Shown here one piece after another: positions 10,875 through 22,860 of a stretch of 64,000 nucleotides of DNA. The first letter of the stretch is position 1; each line of letters begins with the position of its first letter. The notes beneath the pieces were generated by a model. It was not told where the DNA came from. It made no database searches and was given only the letters and a program-made list of their open reading frames with translations. Location of the stretch: assembly GCF_020536995.1 (NCBI RefSeq), contig NC_068364.1, positions 45,696,194 through 45,760,193 on the forward strand. Reading direction: 5' to 3'. A program made the position numbers and the translations under genes. The stretch is from Dreissena polymorpha. Lineage: Eukaryota > Mollusca > Bivalvia > Myida > Dreissenidae.

Positions 10875-11495
10875 ATGATAGCCAACATGATGGATCAATA
10901 TGACAAAACCAAAATAGAGGTAGCCAAATCCAGAACTGCAAAATTATGGCTACAATACATGGAAATGGTTCACATCCTTCAACAATTCATAGCAGCTGAG
11001 CGCTTAGGAAATTGGAAAGGACTCCTGAATGCTTTGCTTCGGATGCTTCCATACTTTGCCTCCGCTGGACACAACCTCTATCTCAAATCCGGTTACATAT
11101 ATCTACAACAAATGTTAAATTTGGAAGAAACGAACCCAGTCATTAACCATCACTTTTGTAAAGGCAATCATGTTATACGAAGAAGCGAGCGTTATTGGGT
11201 GGGTCTTTCAACAGACCTAGTAATAGAACAAGTTCTAATGAGAAGTGTTAAGTCAGTAGGGGGGATGACACGTGGCAGAGGAATGTCTGAGGTACAACGA
11301 GCACAATGGCTGCTCTCTGTGCCTGCCTGTTCAGAAATGAACAGTGCAATGCAGGACTTTTCCGGTCAAACCTATGAAATAAGTCCCCAACACATAGAGT
11401 TCTCTCAATCTAGAATTCAGCATGACAATAAGGACAGGGCCACCTTCAAGGATTTTTTACAAGAGCATATCCCTTCCTTGATGAACAATGCTTAA
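10875..11495 (+). pseudogene. Transposase C-terminal part (RNase H-like fold, catalytic Glu region)
   Basis: The 206-residue frame contains blocks I recognise from a widespread invertebrate transposase family: SRTAKLWLQYMEMVHILQQF, AAERLGNWK, MLPYFASAGHNLYLKSG, RRSERYWVGLSTDLVIEQ, GGMTRGRGMSEVQRAQWLL. The Glu in STDLVIEQ is a reasonable candidate for the last acidic residue of a DDE triad. The earlier acids are not visible because the upstream domain appears deleted. The frame ends in a stop at 11493-11495. In the family the protein would continue into the nuclease region that opens at 11600. Confidence 0.65.
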
Positions 11496-11599
11496 GAAAC
11501 ATTAAAACTGGTGCCCTTGCTGAGAATAATGTTAGTGGATGCTAAAAGTATAGGACAGAAAATAATTAAAGAAATGGAAGAAAAAAAGGTATTGACATT

Positions 11600-13047
11600 T
11601 TGTATAGGCGCACCAATCAGGTCGTGACTCTTGGTTCTAAGAACAATTTGAGGGTTTGCGGTGATGAAATTTCTGTTGATCCACAGCTCTTGTTCCAAAG
11701 ACTGATCTCTGCAGCAGATTATACTATCGAAGACACAGAAACACTTTTTAGCTATGAGTTATGCGCCAATCCATCCTCAATATTTGATTCGTCTGGTCAT
11801 CTTCGGGAAGCACAGAAGCCATTACTTGCAAATGGAATTTGGGATTTGGGAGCTTGTGGAGTAGATAAAATTCCAGATGTTGATTTTGTACTTGATGGTG
11901 GCTCACTTCTAAATCGTATACCTTGGGCGTATGGTGCATCTTTTGGCGAAATATGTACTCAATATACAAATTTGGTGGAACAACAATATGGAAAAGCACA
12001 TATCGTTTTTGACGGATACATTAATGGACCTTCAATAAAAGATGTTACACATCAGCGTCGATCAAAGGGAGCTACGGGCATTAGAATTTTATTTAATGAA
12101 AGTACACCGTTCAAAACCAAAATAAATAAAAGTTTCTCCTTAATCCAAACAACAAACAATGCTTTATTGAATTATTAGGTACACATCTAACTGATAAAGG
12201 TTGTCATGTACTTAATGCCAGCAATGATGCCGACCTTCTGATCGCTTAAACTGCTGTAGATATTTCAACTGATGATAATGTAGTTGTTGTTGGAGAGGAC
12301 ACTGATCTGCTTGTGTTGCTTTGTCATCAAGCTCAATTGAACAGAAAAAGAATATACCTAAAGTCGGACACAAAGACTAGTGTTAAAAGAAAGAAGATAT
12401 GGGATATTACTGAAAAACAAAAAGTGCTGGGGTCTGATATTTGTTACATTTTACCATTTATACATGCATTTACAGGTTGTGACACCACATGGAGGATATA
12501 TGGTATTGGAAAGGGTGTTGTTCTGAAAAAAGCTTTGAATGATTCGAACTTCAAAAACCAAGCAAAAGTTTTTATGAACACTTCTTCACATTCTACAATT
12601 GAGGAAGCAGGAGAAAACGCATTCAAATGTGTTTACAACGGAAATCAGATTGTGGATTTGGACGCTCTACGATTTAGAAAATTTGTGCAAAAGGTTAACA
12701 CAAGTAACAATGTGGTACAAGTTGAAACTCTTCCTCCAACTAAGGCGGCAGCAAGGTTTCATAGCTTTAGAACATATTTACAAGTCCAAACCTGGGTCGG
12801 TAGTGAACTAAATCCATTAGAGTGGGGCTGGAGAAAAGAGAATGACTTGTTGACACCTGTTAAGTTTAATATGTTAGCAGCGCCTGAGCGGTTATTAAAT
12901 GTCATACGATGTAACTGTAAAACCGGTTGTGATACCAAAAGATGTAGCTATCGGAAACATGGTTTAAAATGCACGGGTTGTTGTGGTGAATGCAAAGGAA
13001 CAAGTTGTAGTAACGAACAGTCATTTATTGAAGAGCTGGATATCTAG
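11600..13047 (+). pseudogene. XPG/FEN-like nuclease with Cys-rich tail
   Basis: Two frames (11600-12178 and about 12140-13047) read one domain with a frameshift near 12130 and one TAA near 12248. The N-terminal blocks are VDPQLLFQRL, FVLDGGSLLNRIPW and AHIVFDGYINGPSIKD, which match the N region of FEN/XPG nucleases (VFDG plus basic residues). The internal block is SNDADLLIA, VVVVGEDTDLLVLL and FIHAFTGCDTT, matching the acidic I region and the GCD motif. After LPPTKAAARFHSFRTYLQVQ and PLEWGW comes a tail of at least twelve cysteines (CNCKTGC, CSYRKHGLKCTGCCGECKG). In Academ-type elements such a nuclease accompanies the transposase. The role in transposition is inferred. Confidence 0.7.
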
Positions 13048-13987
13048 AATTGAAAAAATCAGATATCTTTCAATGTAAATGTAATTGGTAAAGTGTTTAA
13101 CATAAACCATCAAATGTTTTATAACTTGACATAAGCAAAGCATAATTGCTCAGCTAGTAGTGTTAATTGTTACGTATCATCGTTTTTTAAAATTCAAATC
13201 AATAATGAGATGAGATTGTATATTTCAAACACACTTTCGGTGTTAAATGTTTTAATATATATCATATTATATTATATATAATATAATATTATACCTAAAC
13301 TGTAATGTAGCTTGAATATTGCCATTAACAAAGAATTTTTTTGTTAAGTTGTTAAGGCTAATTGTTATGTTTTGATTTTTCAATAAGCATATTGAAAATG
13401 CAGAAATATCTTGATTATAAAAAACTTCATCGAATTAACGCAAATTTCGATTTTTTAGTCAATTTGTCATATGTTGAATGAAATATTTTCATGTTAACGT
13501 AAAACTAAATCAACTATCATACATTCAGAGTTCTCTTTCATGCAAAGTCTTAGAATGAACTATGATTGATTAGTATAATTGCTAGCGTTGAAACGATAAG
13601 GGTTCATGCTTTATCACATGTTATTTCATCAAATTACTTACAAAATGACTAAAAAATGTAATTTCTGAAAAAAATATCACTTATTCAAGATAGATAATTT
13701 GAAAAATGTTACATATATATCATATTCCACCATATAATGATAAATTAACATTGAAATAAATGGAAAATGTATGATTATTCTTTCGTTGTAGATAAATTCC
13801 AAAAATGTGTGATGAAAATTATGAAAAGGGCATGTTTCCCCCAAAAAACACATTTCCCATCAAAATACAGCTTAGGACTTTTTTTTATAAGCTTCTCCTT
13901 TCATTTTAGAAAAGAAAACTGTAGATACCAATTGTGAAGGAATTAGTTTGAGGTTAAGTGTTTTTTTGGGCTAATATACCGAGCCTA

Positions 13988-15261
13988 TTCATGTGGAAAG
14001 CTGTCTAGGCCAGGTGCTTTGTTGTTCTTCAGTTTCTGTACTGCCTTGATGATCTCTTCTCTACTGATGGACCCCATGTATATATTAAGGTCTTCCTTTG
14101 CCTCAATTACTGGTGGGCTTTTAACTGGTGTGCCATTTAGGAGTATTTTGAAGTGTTCGCTCCATCTCTCCAGTTGTTCTTTTGGACTAGTCAGTGTATC
14201 TCCATTTAGGGATTTCACTGGTTTGCCAGAGCTCGTGCTTCTTCCTGACAGTTTCCTTGAAATGTTGTATACCGTCCTCATGTCACCTTTTTCTGCTGCT
14301 TCTTGTGCTTGTTCAACCATCTGGTCTACCTGCTTGCTTTTATCTCTTCTTGCACTTTTCTTGACTTCCTTCCCTTTCTCTCTCTATTCCTCTTGCAGGG
14401 TCTGTGTTCTTGCCCTGGTCTTGGCTTGTAGTAGCCTGTGTCTAATTTCTTTCTTCTGTTCTATCAAGCTGATAATTCCTTCAGACAGCCAGCTCTTGTG
14501 TGTCTTCTTCCTGCACCCCAGTACTTCATTGCATGTGCTCTTGAAGACTTCTTTGACAGTGTCCCATTTGTCGTACACAGTAGCTTTTTTGAGATTGGTG
14601 AGGGCTTGGAACCTATTAGATAGGGCAATGGTGAAGTCTTGACGCACTGACCCTTCTTTTAGTTTAGAGGTATTGAACAAATGCTGTCTTTGCTGATCCG
14701 ATTTCTTCACTCTGGCGATCTGAGTTTGGCTATCACCAGGTGGTGGTCGGAGCCTATGTCTGCACCTCTGTAAGCTATTTCATCAGCTAGGGTTCTTCTC
14801 CATCTTCTTGATATGGCAATGTGGTCAATTTGGTTCTCTGTTGCCATGTCTGGTGATCTCCAGGTCTTCTTGTGGATATCTCTGTGTGAGAAAATGGTAC
14901 CCCCAATGACAAGATCATTGTTGGCGCAGTGGTCCGTGTATAGTTCACCATTCTCATTCATAGTGCCCAAGCCTTCTCTTCCCATCACCATCTCTTTTCC
15001 TGTGTTGTCTGTGCCGACTTTTGCATTCATGTCTCCGCTGACAATGACTATGTCTCTTCTTGGTGCTCTGTCAAGTACTCCTTGAAGCTGTTCATAGAAC
15101 TCGTCTTTGGTGGCTTGTTCTGCTTTGTTTGTAGGAGCGTAGCACTGTATCAGTGTGACATTATGGAATTTCGACTTAAAGCGAGCTGTCATCTATCTCT
15201 CGTTGATTGGCTCCCATTCTATTAGACATTTGTTCGCCTCCTTTCTAAGCATTAGCCCCAC
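13988..15261 (-). pseudogene. LINE endonuclease and linker (5' half of the split LINE)
   Basis: Frame 15192-14707 (161 residues) is an EEP endonuclease: VTLIQCYAPTN, IVSGDMNAKVG, NQIDHIAISRRWRR and GSDHHLVIAKLR carry the Asp/Asn and His catalytic blocks. Frames 14710-14384 and 14320-13985 continue the linker and end at NNKAPGLDSFPHE, after which the DNA transposon begins. The family is expected to read on into EALKAD, which is exactly where the RT half resumes at 8271. Frame breaks occur near 15185, 14705 and 14350-14385. Confidence 0.85.
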
Positions 15262-15271
15262 AATTACACAT

Positions 15272-17825
15272 TATTATCCAATAACTCAAAAAAAATAAAT
15301 AATTTGTTCCTGATGGAATCAAAATAGTACTTTTTAATTGCTTTAAACAAGAGAAGAAAAAAAAGACCAAATGAACTTAATCCAATCTTGCGAAGTAATA
15401 TTCAATTGTTTGTGTGTTTTCCTGTTTACGTCGCTCGGTATTGTCCTTAGGAATTTCACGCAAAAGTAGAGTAACAAGACAAAATATCGCTATATTCCTC
15501 AATTCAAATTGAATCAACATTTCAATTGTTTCACGCTCAAATAGAATACAGACGGTTTTGTTCCAACTTAAATATGAGTTTCACCACTGCCAAAAAAAAC
15601 TATAAAAAGGCTGCCATTTTGAAGTTACAAAATGTGTGCCCCTACGTATGATAAAGCATTTTTACCCGCCAATATTGTTATTTTTAATATATAAACAGCT
15701 CTTCTTTGTACAAACTTTTACTCACTGGCATAACAAGTCAAACGTCTACTGGCTCTTGTTTTACTCTAAAGTTGTTTACTAACCATGTTTAATTATTACT
15801 TCAAAGAATATTTGAAAATTTGCACACAACATAAAATATAAATTTGTTTATTGCAATTCATCTTTTCCATTTCAAGCACTTGTTTTAAGCAGGCAATTCT
15901 TCATAAGTAGACATTCTCGATGAACAATCGAACGACTTATTCATTAAAGAAATTACTTTTTAAATTCAATATCGATTTCCTTCGATAAGTAAAAGAACAA
16001 TTCACTGATAATGTTCTCAATCCGTCCATAAAACATCGCGTTATTTAAATATATTCCGCATTTTAAAGAAATGAAAAATGCATTTTCACCTATTATTTTT
16101 GTGTAATATATTCCAACAAAGTTATGTTCTATATATTATTAAAGTCCATCATAAACATACACACGCTTGTTGCAATAAATATCATCGAAATGAAAAGACA
16201 TTCGCGTCCTCGACCCGAATGATGCAAACAAGCGATTTCGTCAGCAGAGTAGTAAAATAAACCTTTCTTTTGGTTAGTATCATAGACGGGCTTTAAACAT
16301 TGGTGCTTCTGGGTTAGTTGAAATGGGTGCAATCGGTTGAAAATAAATGAGTGTAGATGCTTTGCAAAACGTATACGTTACCAATGTATCTTGTAACAAT
16401 TGTTTATTCGAAGCATCGTCTCGAAATTTTTATTGTTATCGCATGGCATGGGTTAAACATCTGGACCATGTCTTAAATACGCAGCAAATTCTGAGCAGGT
16501 CAGATTTCAAATACATTGTAGTTTATTTCCATTTCTTTGGCTGCACAAATGCAATTAGTGCAAAGATCTGGCCTTAAACAGGAGCAGAGATAGAAATGCA
16601 CCCGCGCAAGGCTTTTATATATTCAACACTCGTCATATCTGCAACATCCATATGGAACGCCTTTAATGTAAGGGAATGAAGAAAATTCGCAATCTTTTGC
16701 TTTCAGTTGCTTCCCTCTTTTATGTATTACTTCAAAGGGACTAAAAGCATAAACACCTTCTGAAGTAAAGGACGTCACGTGGCACGTCAGACATCTAAAG
16801 ATTGCGTTAAATCTAATTTAAACCATAACCGATTTCTTGCCTTTATACGTACAACTTTAACAACATTCTCCAATTATAACCTAGGGCTAAGTTATTATTT
16901 TGCAAGTGATGAACTTCAATCACATCTCTGCTTATCAATAATTGGATTGTAAAGCTTATAACAAACTCTGCAAAAGGTCGCATTTATTGAAATACGGTCG
17001 GTATGTTGAATGTTATTTAGTTATTGAAAATAATCACAAACAAACCATCCGCATCTGCCATATATTGCAGTACGTACTGAACATGAAGTAATGTCATTTG
17101 CGAACAGCAGTTGATGTTTTCGCTAACACAACCTACCAAAATTTCCCCAGTGTATTAAATCTGACATAAACGACCGCAACTAACAAATAACAAATTCTAG
17201 TTTTAGAAGGGCTTTCCTAATAAACTTGTTGACAGTTAGGCGTATCACAGGCGGTGTTTGGTCAGCAAAGTTTTCATGAACCAATATTGATACAAATGTT
17301 GATACAGCAAGAGTTGATGAAGACTTACATGTAGTGGAATTTCAAAAATATTTGTATTAAAGTGCATTAATATGTAAAGCGTTCAAGAAAATGTCTTAAA
17401 TCAAGCTTTTGTTGAACGAATCGCTTACCATATTCATGGTATAATGGTGGCACTTGGTTATTTAGACAATTTGTATTGCCAGCAATCTGAATATTCCTTG
17501 CGTACAACATTGCGAGGTTTATATTTAATGAGCATACATAATTTGTTTCCATTCCAAATACAAACACCTAGTTTGATACGATTTCATCTGTGTAGTTGGT
17601 GTAATGGTAATCGTATACGAAATTGCTTTTTTAAACATGTTGATGTAAATGTTAGAATCATTTAAAATTCCGTTAATGATTTACTAATTAATGAAAAAGT
17701 GTCAATTATGTGAGATGTATTTGTATTTTGCAGATACAGTGATCATGTAATACGTACTGATGAGTTGATCATACAAGATTATGAGATATTCATTTCTCAT
17801 TTTGTTTTTGATTTTATCGTTTCAG
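15272..17825. other. Intron remainder, no gene seen
   Basis: This AT-rich stretch lies between the LINE target duplication and the M3 exon acceptor. It has scattered open frames of 60-76 codons on both strands, with no similarity I recognise and no repeat structure beyond short A/T runs. Confidence 0.5.
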
Positions 17826-18364
17826 AAAGTCTTCCTTTTTGGTCAATGATGTTTGCTTATCAGGTTATAGTAATCACTGTGGGGATATATTTGTTTAAAA
17901 CCAAAATCATAAAATCAAAAAATCGAAAATCTGCAAAAACTTTTATGAAAATAGCATCATTCGCTTGGTGCTGTGCATTATGTGACAAGATGCGCAACGC
18001 GTTGTAAAACTCAATCGACCCGTTACCTAGCGCCTTGACAAGTAGCAGTAATGAGACACAAATAACTACTGCAGCAACGTCTAGAAATACAGAACGCAAT
18101 GCGACTGCCCAAGGCACAACTAATGATGAGTCTATCACCATTGTTAGCAGCAGGAGTGAGGACATACAATCTAGAGCTGCAACCTCTGAACGCAGCATGA
18201 TGACTAAAGGTTCTAATACAAAAAATTCAACCACAGTTGCAAAGGAAGTGGAGGAAGCTGCATTACGTATTGAGGGGTTTGCGTTTTTTATGTATTCCAT
18301 ACAAGTGCTTATTTACCTTTTATATTTTTTTCTTAATATCTCGGGTAAGTTCATTCACGATTAG
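17826..18364 (+). CDS. Cys-loop receptor, exon for M3, cytoplasmic loop and M4 (with in-frame stop)
   Basis: The exon follows a good acceptor (ATCGTTTCAG) and begins in phase 1, completing the codon left open at 6259. It reads ESLPFWSMMFAYQVIVITV GIYLFKTK as M3, then a basic stretch and the Cys-containing segment ASFAWCCALCDKMRNAL. A TAA at 18005-18007 interrupts the frame. The same frame then continues through a Ser/Thr-rich loop (18008-18235), a helix VAKEVEEAALRIEG and a hydrophobic M4 (FAFFMYSIQVLIYLLYFFLN), ending at TAG 18362-18364. A GTAAGT near 18346 could instead be a donor. Conservation of an M4 after the stop suggests a recent loss, a sequencing error, a skipped mini-intron or a truncated receptor. 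Without the loop and M4 a receptor would not normally assemble. Confidence 0.6.
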
Positions 18365-18997
18365 TATTATTCTGATTTATACACCTTACGATGCTGAAAA
18401 TTCATTCATGATATTGGCACCCAGTTCAAGTAGAGTGTAAACAACTCTTCTTATTATTGTTGAACAAACCGGATAAACTAATGCAAACGAATTGATCAAA
18501 TCAATTGAAAATATTTCTCGCTGACATTACAAATAGCATCATGTTTGTGCGATTTGTATAGTTATTATACTACCAGCGCGTAGCAGACAGGGGTTCAATA
18601 GAATCGAAATGCCAGTCTGTCCAGCAGTGTGCAGTTGGTCTGTCCTTTACATAAACTTTTGAACTTATTCATGTTAACATTGCAAACATTGTGTGCCCTT
18701 ATCCACAGGGTGTATATCCCATACACCGTCAGTTACTTACGGTGTAATTGATATTACCATAGAGACATACGAAGGTATGGGTTATATAATATAACATTTT
18801 ACCATAGGGACACAAAAATGTATTGGTAGAGGTATATATATTTGTGTGAGGTGTTCTATTTGTTAGTTTATGAATTAAATGCACTTGACGGATTTGTAAA
18901 ATGCTTACTTAACAAACATATGTCATAGAAATTATAAAAACGTGAATGGATTTATTTTTTCAAACAACGAACTTTACCCTCCTGAGTCAGAACAATG
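18365..18997. other. Downstream flank of the receptor exon
   Basis: No gene is seen. A self-complementary segment near 18700-18740 (GTGTATATCCCATACACCG) and a direct repeat of ACCATAGGGACA-like sequence (about 18757 and 18802) are the only structure. Confidence 0.35.
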
Positions 18998-19423
18998 TTA
19001 AAGTAACATTACTATTCAAAATCAACGAAAAGTTGTTCGTAAAATAAACTTAACCAATTAAAAATCAGTGTTCTTTATGGCAATTGCCGAAATTTCAACG
19101 TCAGATGTGGTCTGGTAAAAAAGATGTTTGTAGATACAAAATGCTCGTTTTGATTACTGTTTTGCGTTTCTATTCATACGACACATAAACACTTAAATTG
19201 TGTTCGTGTGTCGTATGAATAGATATATTCGCGGGAATTAATTGTGGCCACAAATAAATAAAAACGAGCATTTTGTATCTACAAAAATCTATGTAATCAT
19301 ACCACATCTTGCGTTGAAATTTTGGCTATTGCTATAAGGAACACTGATTGTTAAGGTGTTAACTTTATTTTTCGAAATACTTAACGAAATTTTCGTTGAT
19401 TTTGAGCGTTATAGAGACTTTAA
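18998..19423. mobile_element. Palindromic foldback element (family A), intact copy
   Basis: TTAA lies at both ends. The left arm (TTAAAGT, CAAAATCAACGAAAA, AATAAACTTAACC, CAGTGTTCTTTATGGCAATTG) pairs with the right arm over about 200 bases. The inner arms include TAGATACAAAATGCTCGTTTT and a central hairpin ATTCATACGACACA. There is no coding capacity. It is the uninterrupted counterpart of the copy at 5055-5945. Confidence 0.7.
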
Positions 19424-22289
19424 AAAAATATCGATACATTTATGGATAATCATCAATGAAATCCGTAAACTAACTGCGTTACGTTTTACGTCGATAATAA
19501 GTGCATAACTAAGAAATCGTTTAAAATAAGAGTAATGTAAAATGCAATAGTTGCCCAGTGGTATTCAATAAGCTGTAATTTTTAAAGGTCCCGCCATCCA
19601 AAAACTGGGTAGACAAACTGTTATATTCAATATTTTTTTACTAATATTATTATTAATAATATTTCAAATAGTATGTTTTGTTAGTAAACTCATTTACAAG
19701 CGTTTCTGAAAAATGTGATCTAGTTCATTGTATCGTTACATTTATATTGTATAATCATCATTTTATTTAATATATAAAATATATTGTATTTTCTATTAAT
19801 CGAATTCAAATGTATAATGTATATTTTATTAATATTTGAATGCAATCTAATTGTATGTGTGTATTGCGTGATTAATGTAATTCAATTCATTTGCATGATT
19901 TATATGTTTTAGTATGTGTATTCCGTTTGATTTATATAATTAATACGTTGTTATTAATTTCACTCCGTTTACTCGTATAATTTAGATTTTATTATTATTA
20001 TTCAAATTAGTAGCATAAAAAAGCATTATTCTGAGTCATCACTGTCAGTAACTATTCATTTTAATGTTAAGAGTCATTAACTGCTTTATCATATGCACCG
20101 CGAAGAAACTAGTCCCATTCTTTATTGTAAGTAACATATGTTGTTCCATTTGCATATGCTTAGCGAAACATTACATATCATTTAAAACGTTTTAACCAGA
20201 AACACAAGTTGCTTTCAAAATCACAATAACTGATTCAAACGTATCCTCCAACTTGTTCTTCGAACATGATTGTATCGTTTATCAATATTGCTATCATAAC
20301 TTATTTAAAACACTGCCGATAAAATGATTTTAAAGGTACTAACAAACTAACGCGACACACTGACACACTTATTTAAAGATGCCAATGTAGTGAAAAGGAT
20401 GAATACGCAACCGCTGGTTGTGTTTTTTTTTATAATAACTTGCACGCACATAACTATATTTGTTCTAAATTAAAATGCACAGTTTGTATCTAAGCTAGTT
20501 TACCACATTAGGTGTCACACGATAAGTTTCGTTTTTATTACGACTTGTTTAATAGTGATTTAAACCAACGCGGTGTTAATCTTCATATTCCACCACACAC
20601 TATCTTTTTTTACAACATGACTCGTCTTTATATAGCTGTGCACGTCATGCCGAAATTGAAAAGAGCGTAATGCCGACATGGCTGTTTTATAAATATTGCT
20701 GAACAAATACCGGTTGTATATTTGTTTGGTATAATCAAATATAAATATTACAAACATAAAAGGGTGAACGCCTCGATTGGCAAACGTATTCTCGGGTTGA
20801 CAATAGTTGTATAAGCTTCGTTGGATGCGATATTAATATATTATGCCATGCTAATGACTATTTGCATACGATTGAAACCATTTACGATTTGTACAAACTG
20901 GAAGGGTTGGAGGATACATGTTTTGCCAAGATCGCTTTTTATATTACATTGGTCAGATTTAATAGGATAATCATACATGTTTTTGAATAAAAATTGTACC
21001 ATATTAAATATAATTGATTCATGTGTTTGATGTGTTAACTTTAAATACAGAGTAAACAAGAACTGTATTTTAGGTAGTTCGGGTGAGAATTTATTAAGTT
21101 TTATTATATGAGACCAATATATTTTTATGTAATGGTGATGTTTTTTGTGTAAACGGTTTGAATAACAGTTTAGTGAAATCTAAAAAAACATCATCTTATA
21201 ATAATGAAATAATGAATACAAATATTTTGAAATAAAATTGTTTGCGTGAACCTATAATAAATTGTTCAAACATATGGTATCAAAGACATTCAATGTTGTT
21301 AACTTTTGTCTTTAAGGATTGACCTTAATTTCCGGTATTATTTAGTCACAAATGGAGTTCTACCGTCCGTAAACGGGGAACTGTGTTATATCACTTGTAG
21401 AAGTGCGGGAGTATCTAAAATACAACATTGCTCTCATTTCAAAAAAGGGTTTTGATTTTTTTTAAGTTAACATAAAATTGGATTTTTATCCGACCTTGGT
21501 ATTGGTATCTTGTATATTTATTTCTTCGTAAATATTACATTATGTTATTAAAACACTATTGACGTTTGTGTTTTTCACACACACAAACGTATTTTTAAAC
21601 TGAACCTAGTTTTTCTCAGTCTCAATAGAATTACGAGTATAAGTGTGGTTCATGTTTTTTTAATGTAATATTGTAATAATCCTTATACATTAACACTTAA
21701 TGTTACATATGTTTGGTTGTAAAAAGAGTATCTTTTAAACAGATAAACAAAGATACATTTATAAATATCGGAAATAACAATTGGAAATGGTAAACATTTA
21801 CGGTATATCTTTGAACAAAATACAATCTTCTGTATGTCTAAAAATATGTATTATAACAACGATCGATATTCTTTAGGAGGAAGTTAATGAACTGCTCAAT
21901 AATAAGTACCATTCATTAAACAAAATTCATCAACATTTGTATCGGGCTAGAAAGAACGTCGCTATCCGAAATGAAAGCACCTGCTTTTTTTCCTGCAAAA
22001 ACCTAGTGTTCTTATGATCGACATAATATTTGATTCTTTTAGTCAACCATTTAACAACTTGATTAAAATATATCATTTGTTCAATACAGTAAAATCATAT
22101 CAACTCATGCGCAAAGAATAAGAAAGATATACGATGAACATTAATTGACTTTACTCAACTTTCTTTTTTGAAGACTTCCGAACTGATAAGAACACATTTA
22201 TAAACAACAACAAAGGTATGATCTTTATCTTAGCCATTAGTTATTTCAGAAACGGATTGTTCCCAAATGTATCCTGTATACAAGTACAC

Positions 22290-22860
22290 ATAGAACTATG
22301 TAAATTCTGTTTTACATTGAATCACATAACACCATCTTGTTCATACGTGATTCGTGTAGTTTCATATATTTTTGCATAGTTACCAATAAGTTTGTTTTAC
22401 GATGCATGTATTGCGTTGTAGATATGGTATGTATCTCGTACTTTGAATATGTATTCTAACGCTTAGACTTTCATTTATTTCATTGCGTGATTATTCCTGC
22501 TTCTCAACGATACAAGACGCCTAGAAGGCCGTTTGGTGTAATGTATTGGTTATTCTTAGCTTATTAATCGCATAATTTTTAGCCTTGAAATTGACAAAAA
22601 AACACAAGCCCGCCCAAAATTACCATCAGGCCTATGTTAATAATGTTTTATATCGGATCACATTGCACCATCCTGTGTAAACATGTTTCTTGTAGTAGTA
22701 TGTACTGTGCATAGTTACACAAACATGGATTATTGTTTGAAGATGTATACATTGTACTCTTTACACGGTGTGTATAACATACTGTTAATACATATATTCT
22801 AACACTTCCTTGTATATGTGATTATTTCTGCTTTTTATAAATTTTATATTAAAACGCTGT
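22290..22860 (+). repeat. Diverged tandem duplication, about 340-bp offset
   Basis: The segment from about 22310 to 22500 and that from about 22650 to 22850 share ordered blocks: TCACAT.ACACCATC, TGCATAGTTAC, a GATG.AT..ATTG block, TATGTATTCTAAC versus CATATATTCTAAC, and GTGATTATT.CTGCTT. Similarity is partial, so the duplication is old. Confidence 0.4.

Larger units (their letters stand above)
8272..13987 (+). mobile_element. Nuclease-bearing DNA transposon (Academ-like), inserted in the LINE
   Basis: The ends are inverted: TAGGCTAGGTATATTAG on the left and the complement of TAGGCTCGGTATATTAG on the right (16 of 17 match). A second shared block, AATTCCTTCACAAT, and a third, AAAAAAAAGTCCTAA, lie inward at both ends. 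TTC occurs on both sides (8269-8271 and 13988-13990) and only once is needed to restore the LINE frame, so a 3-bp target duplication is supported. The plus strand carries spliced coding pieces for an N-terminal Cys-rich region, a transposase C-terminal part and an XPG/FEN-like nuclease with a Cys-rich tail. A transposase plus XPG-type nuclease with 3-4 bp duplications fits the Academ superfamily. The assignment is from memory and should be searched. Confidence 0.8.
6821..15261 (-). mobile_element. RTE-like LINE, 5'-truncated, split by a DNA transposon
   Basis: Identical 10-bp direct repeats AATTACACAT at 6811-6820 and 15262-15271 bound the element. Removing the transposon (8272-13987) and its extra TTC leaves about 2.7 kb. 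That read runs endonuclease (15192-14707), linker, RT (8271 down to about 7267) and a C-terminal domain ending near 6836. The 3' end has AAGTAAGTAAGT-type short repeats, as RTE elements often have. The protein resembles those annotated 'craniofacial development protein 2-like'. The reading starts inside the endonuclease (LMLRKEANK near 15250), so the copy was 5'-truncated on arrival, a usual result of target-primed reverse transcription. Several stops and frameshifts make it inactive. Confidence 0.85.
6260..17825 (+). other. Large intron of the cys-loop receptor gene
   Basis: The intron starts at a strong GTAAGT donor and ends at a TTTTGATTTTATCGTTTCAG acceptor. Phase is preserved across it (1/1), joining a Leu codon to a Glu codon between M2 and M3. 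About three quarters of it is one LINE with a DNA transposon inside. The rest (6260-6810 and 15272-17825) is AT-rich with no recognised gene. That the two exons belong together is inference from order, strand, phase and topology. Confidence 0.6.

Noticed and set aside
18035-18364. Separate small protein starting after the TAA
   Set aside because: It shares the frame of the preceding M3 segment and ends in an M4-like helix, so it is better read as the continuation of the receptor exon.
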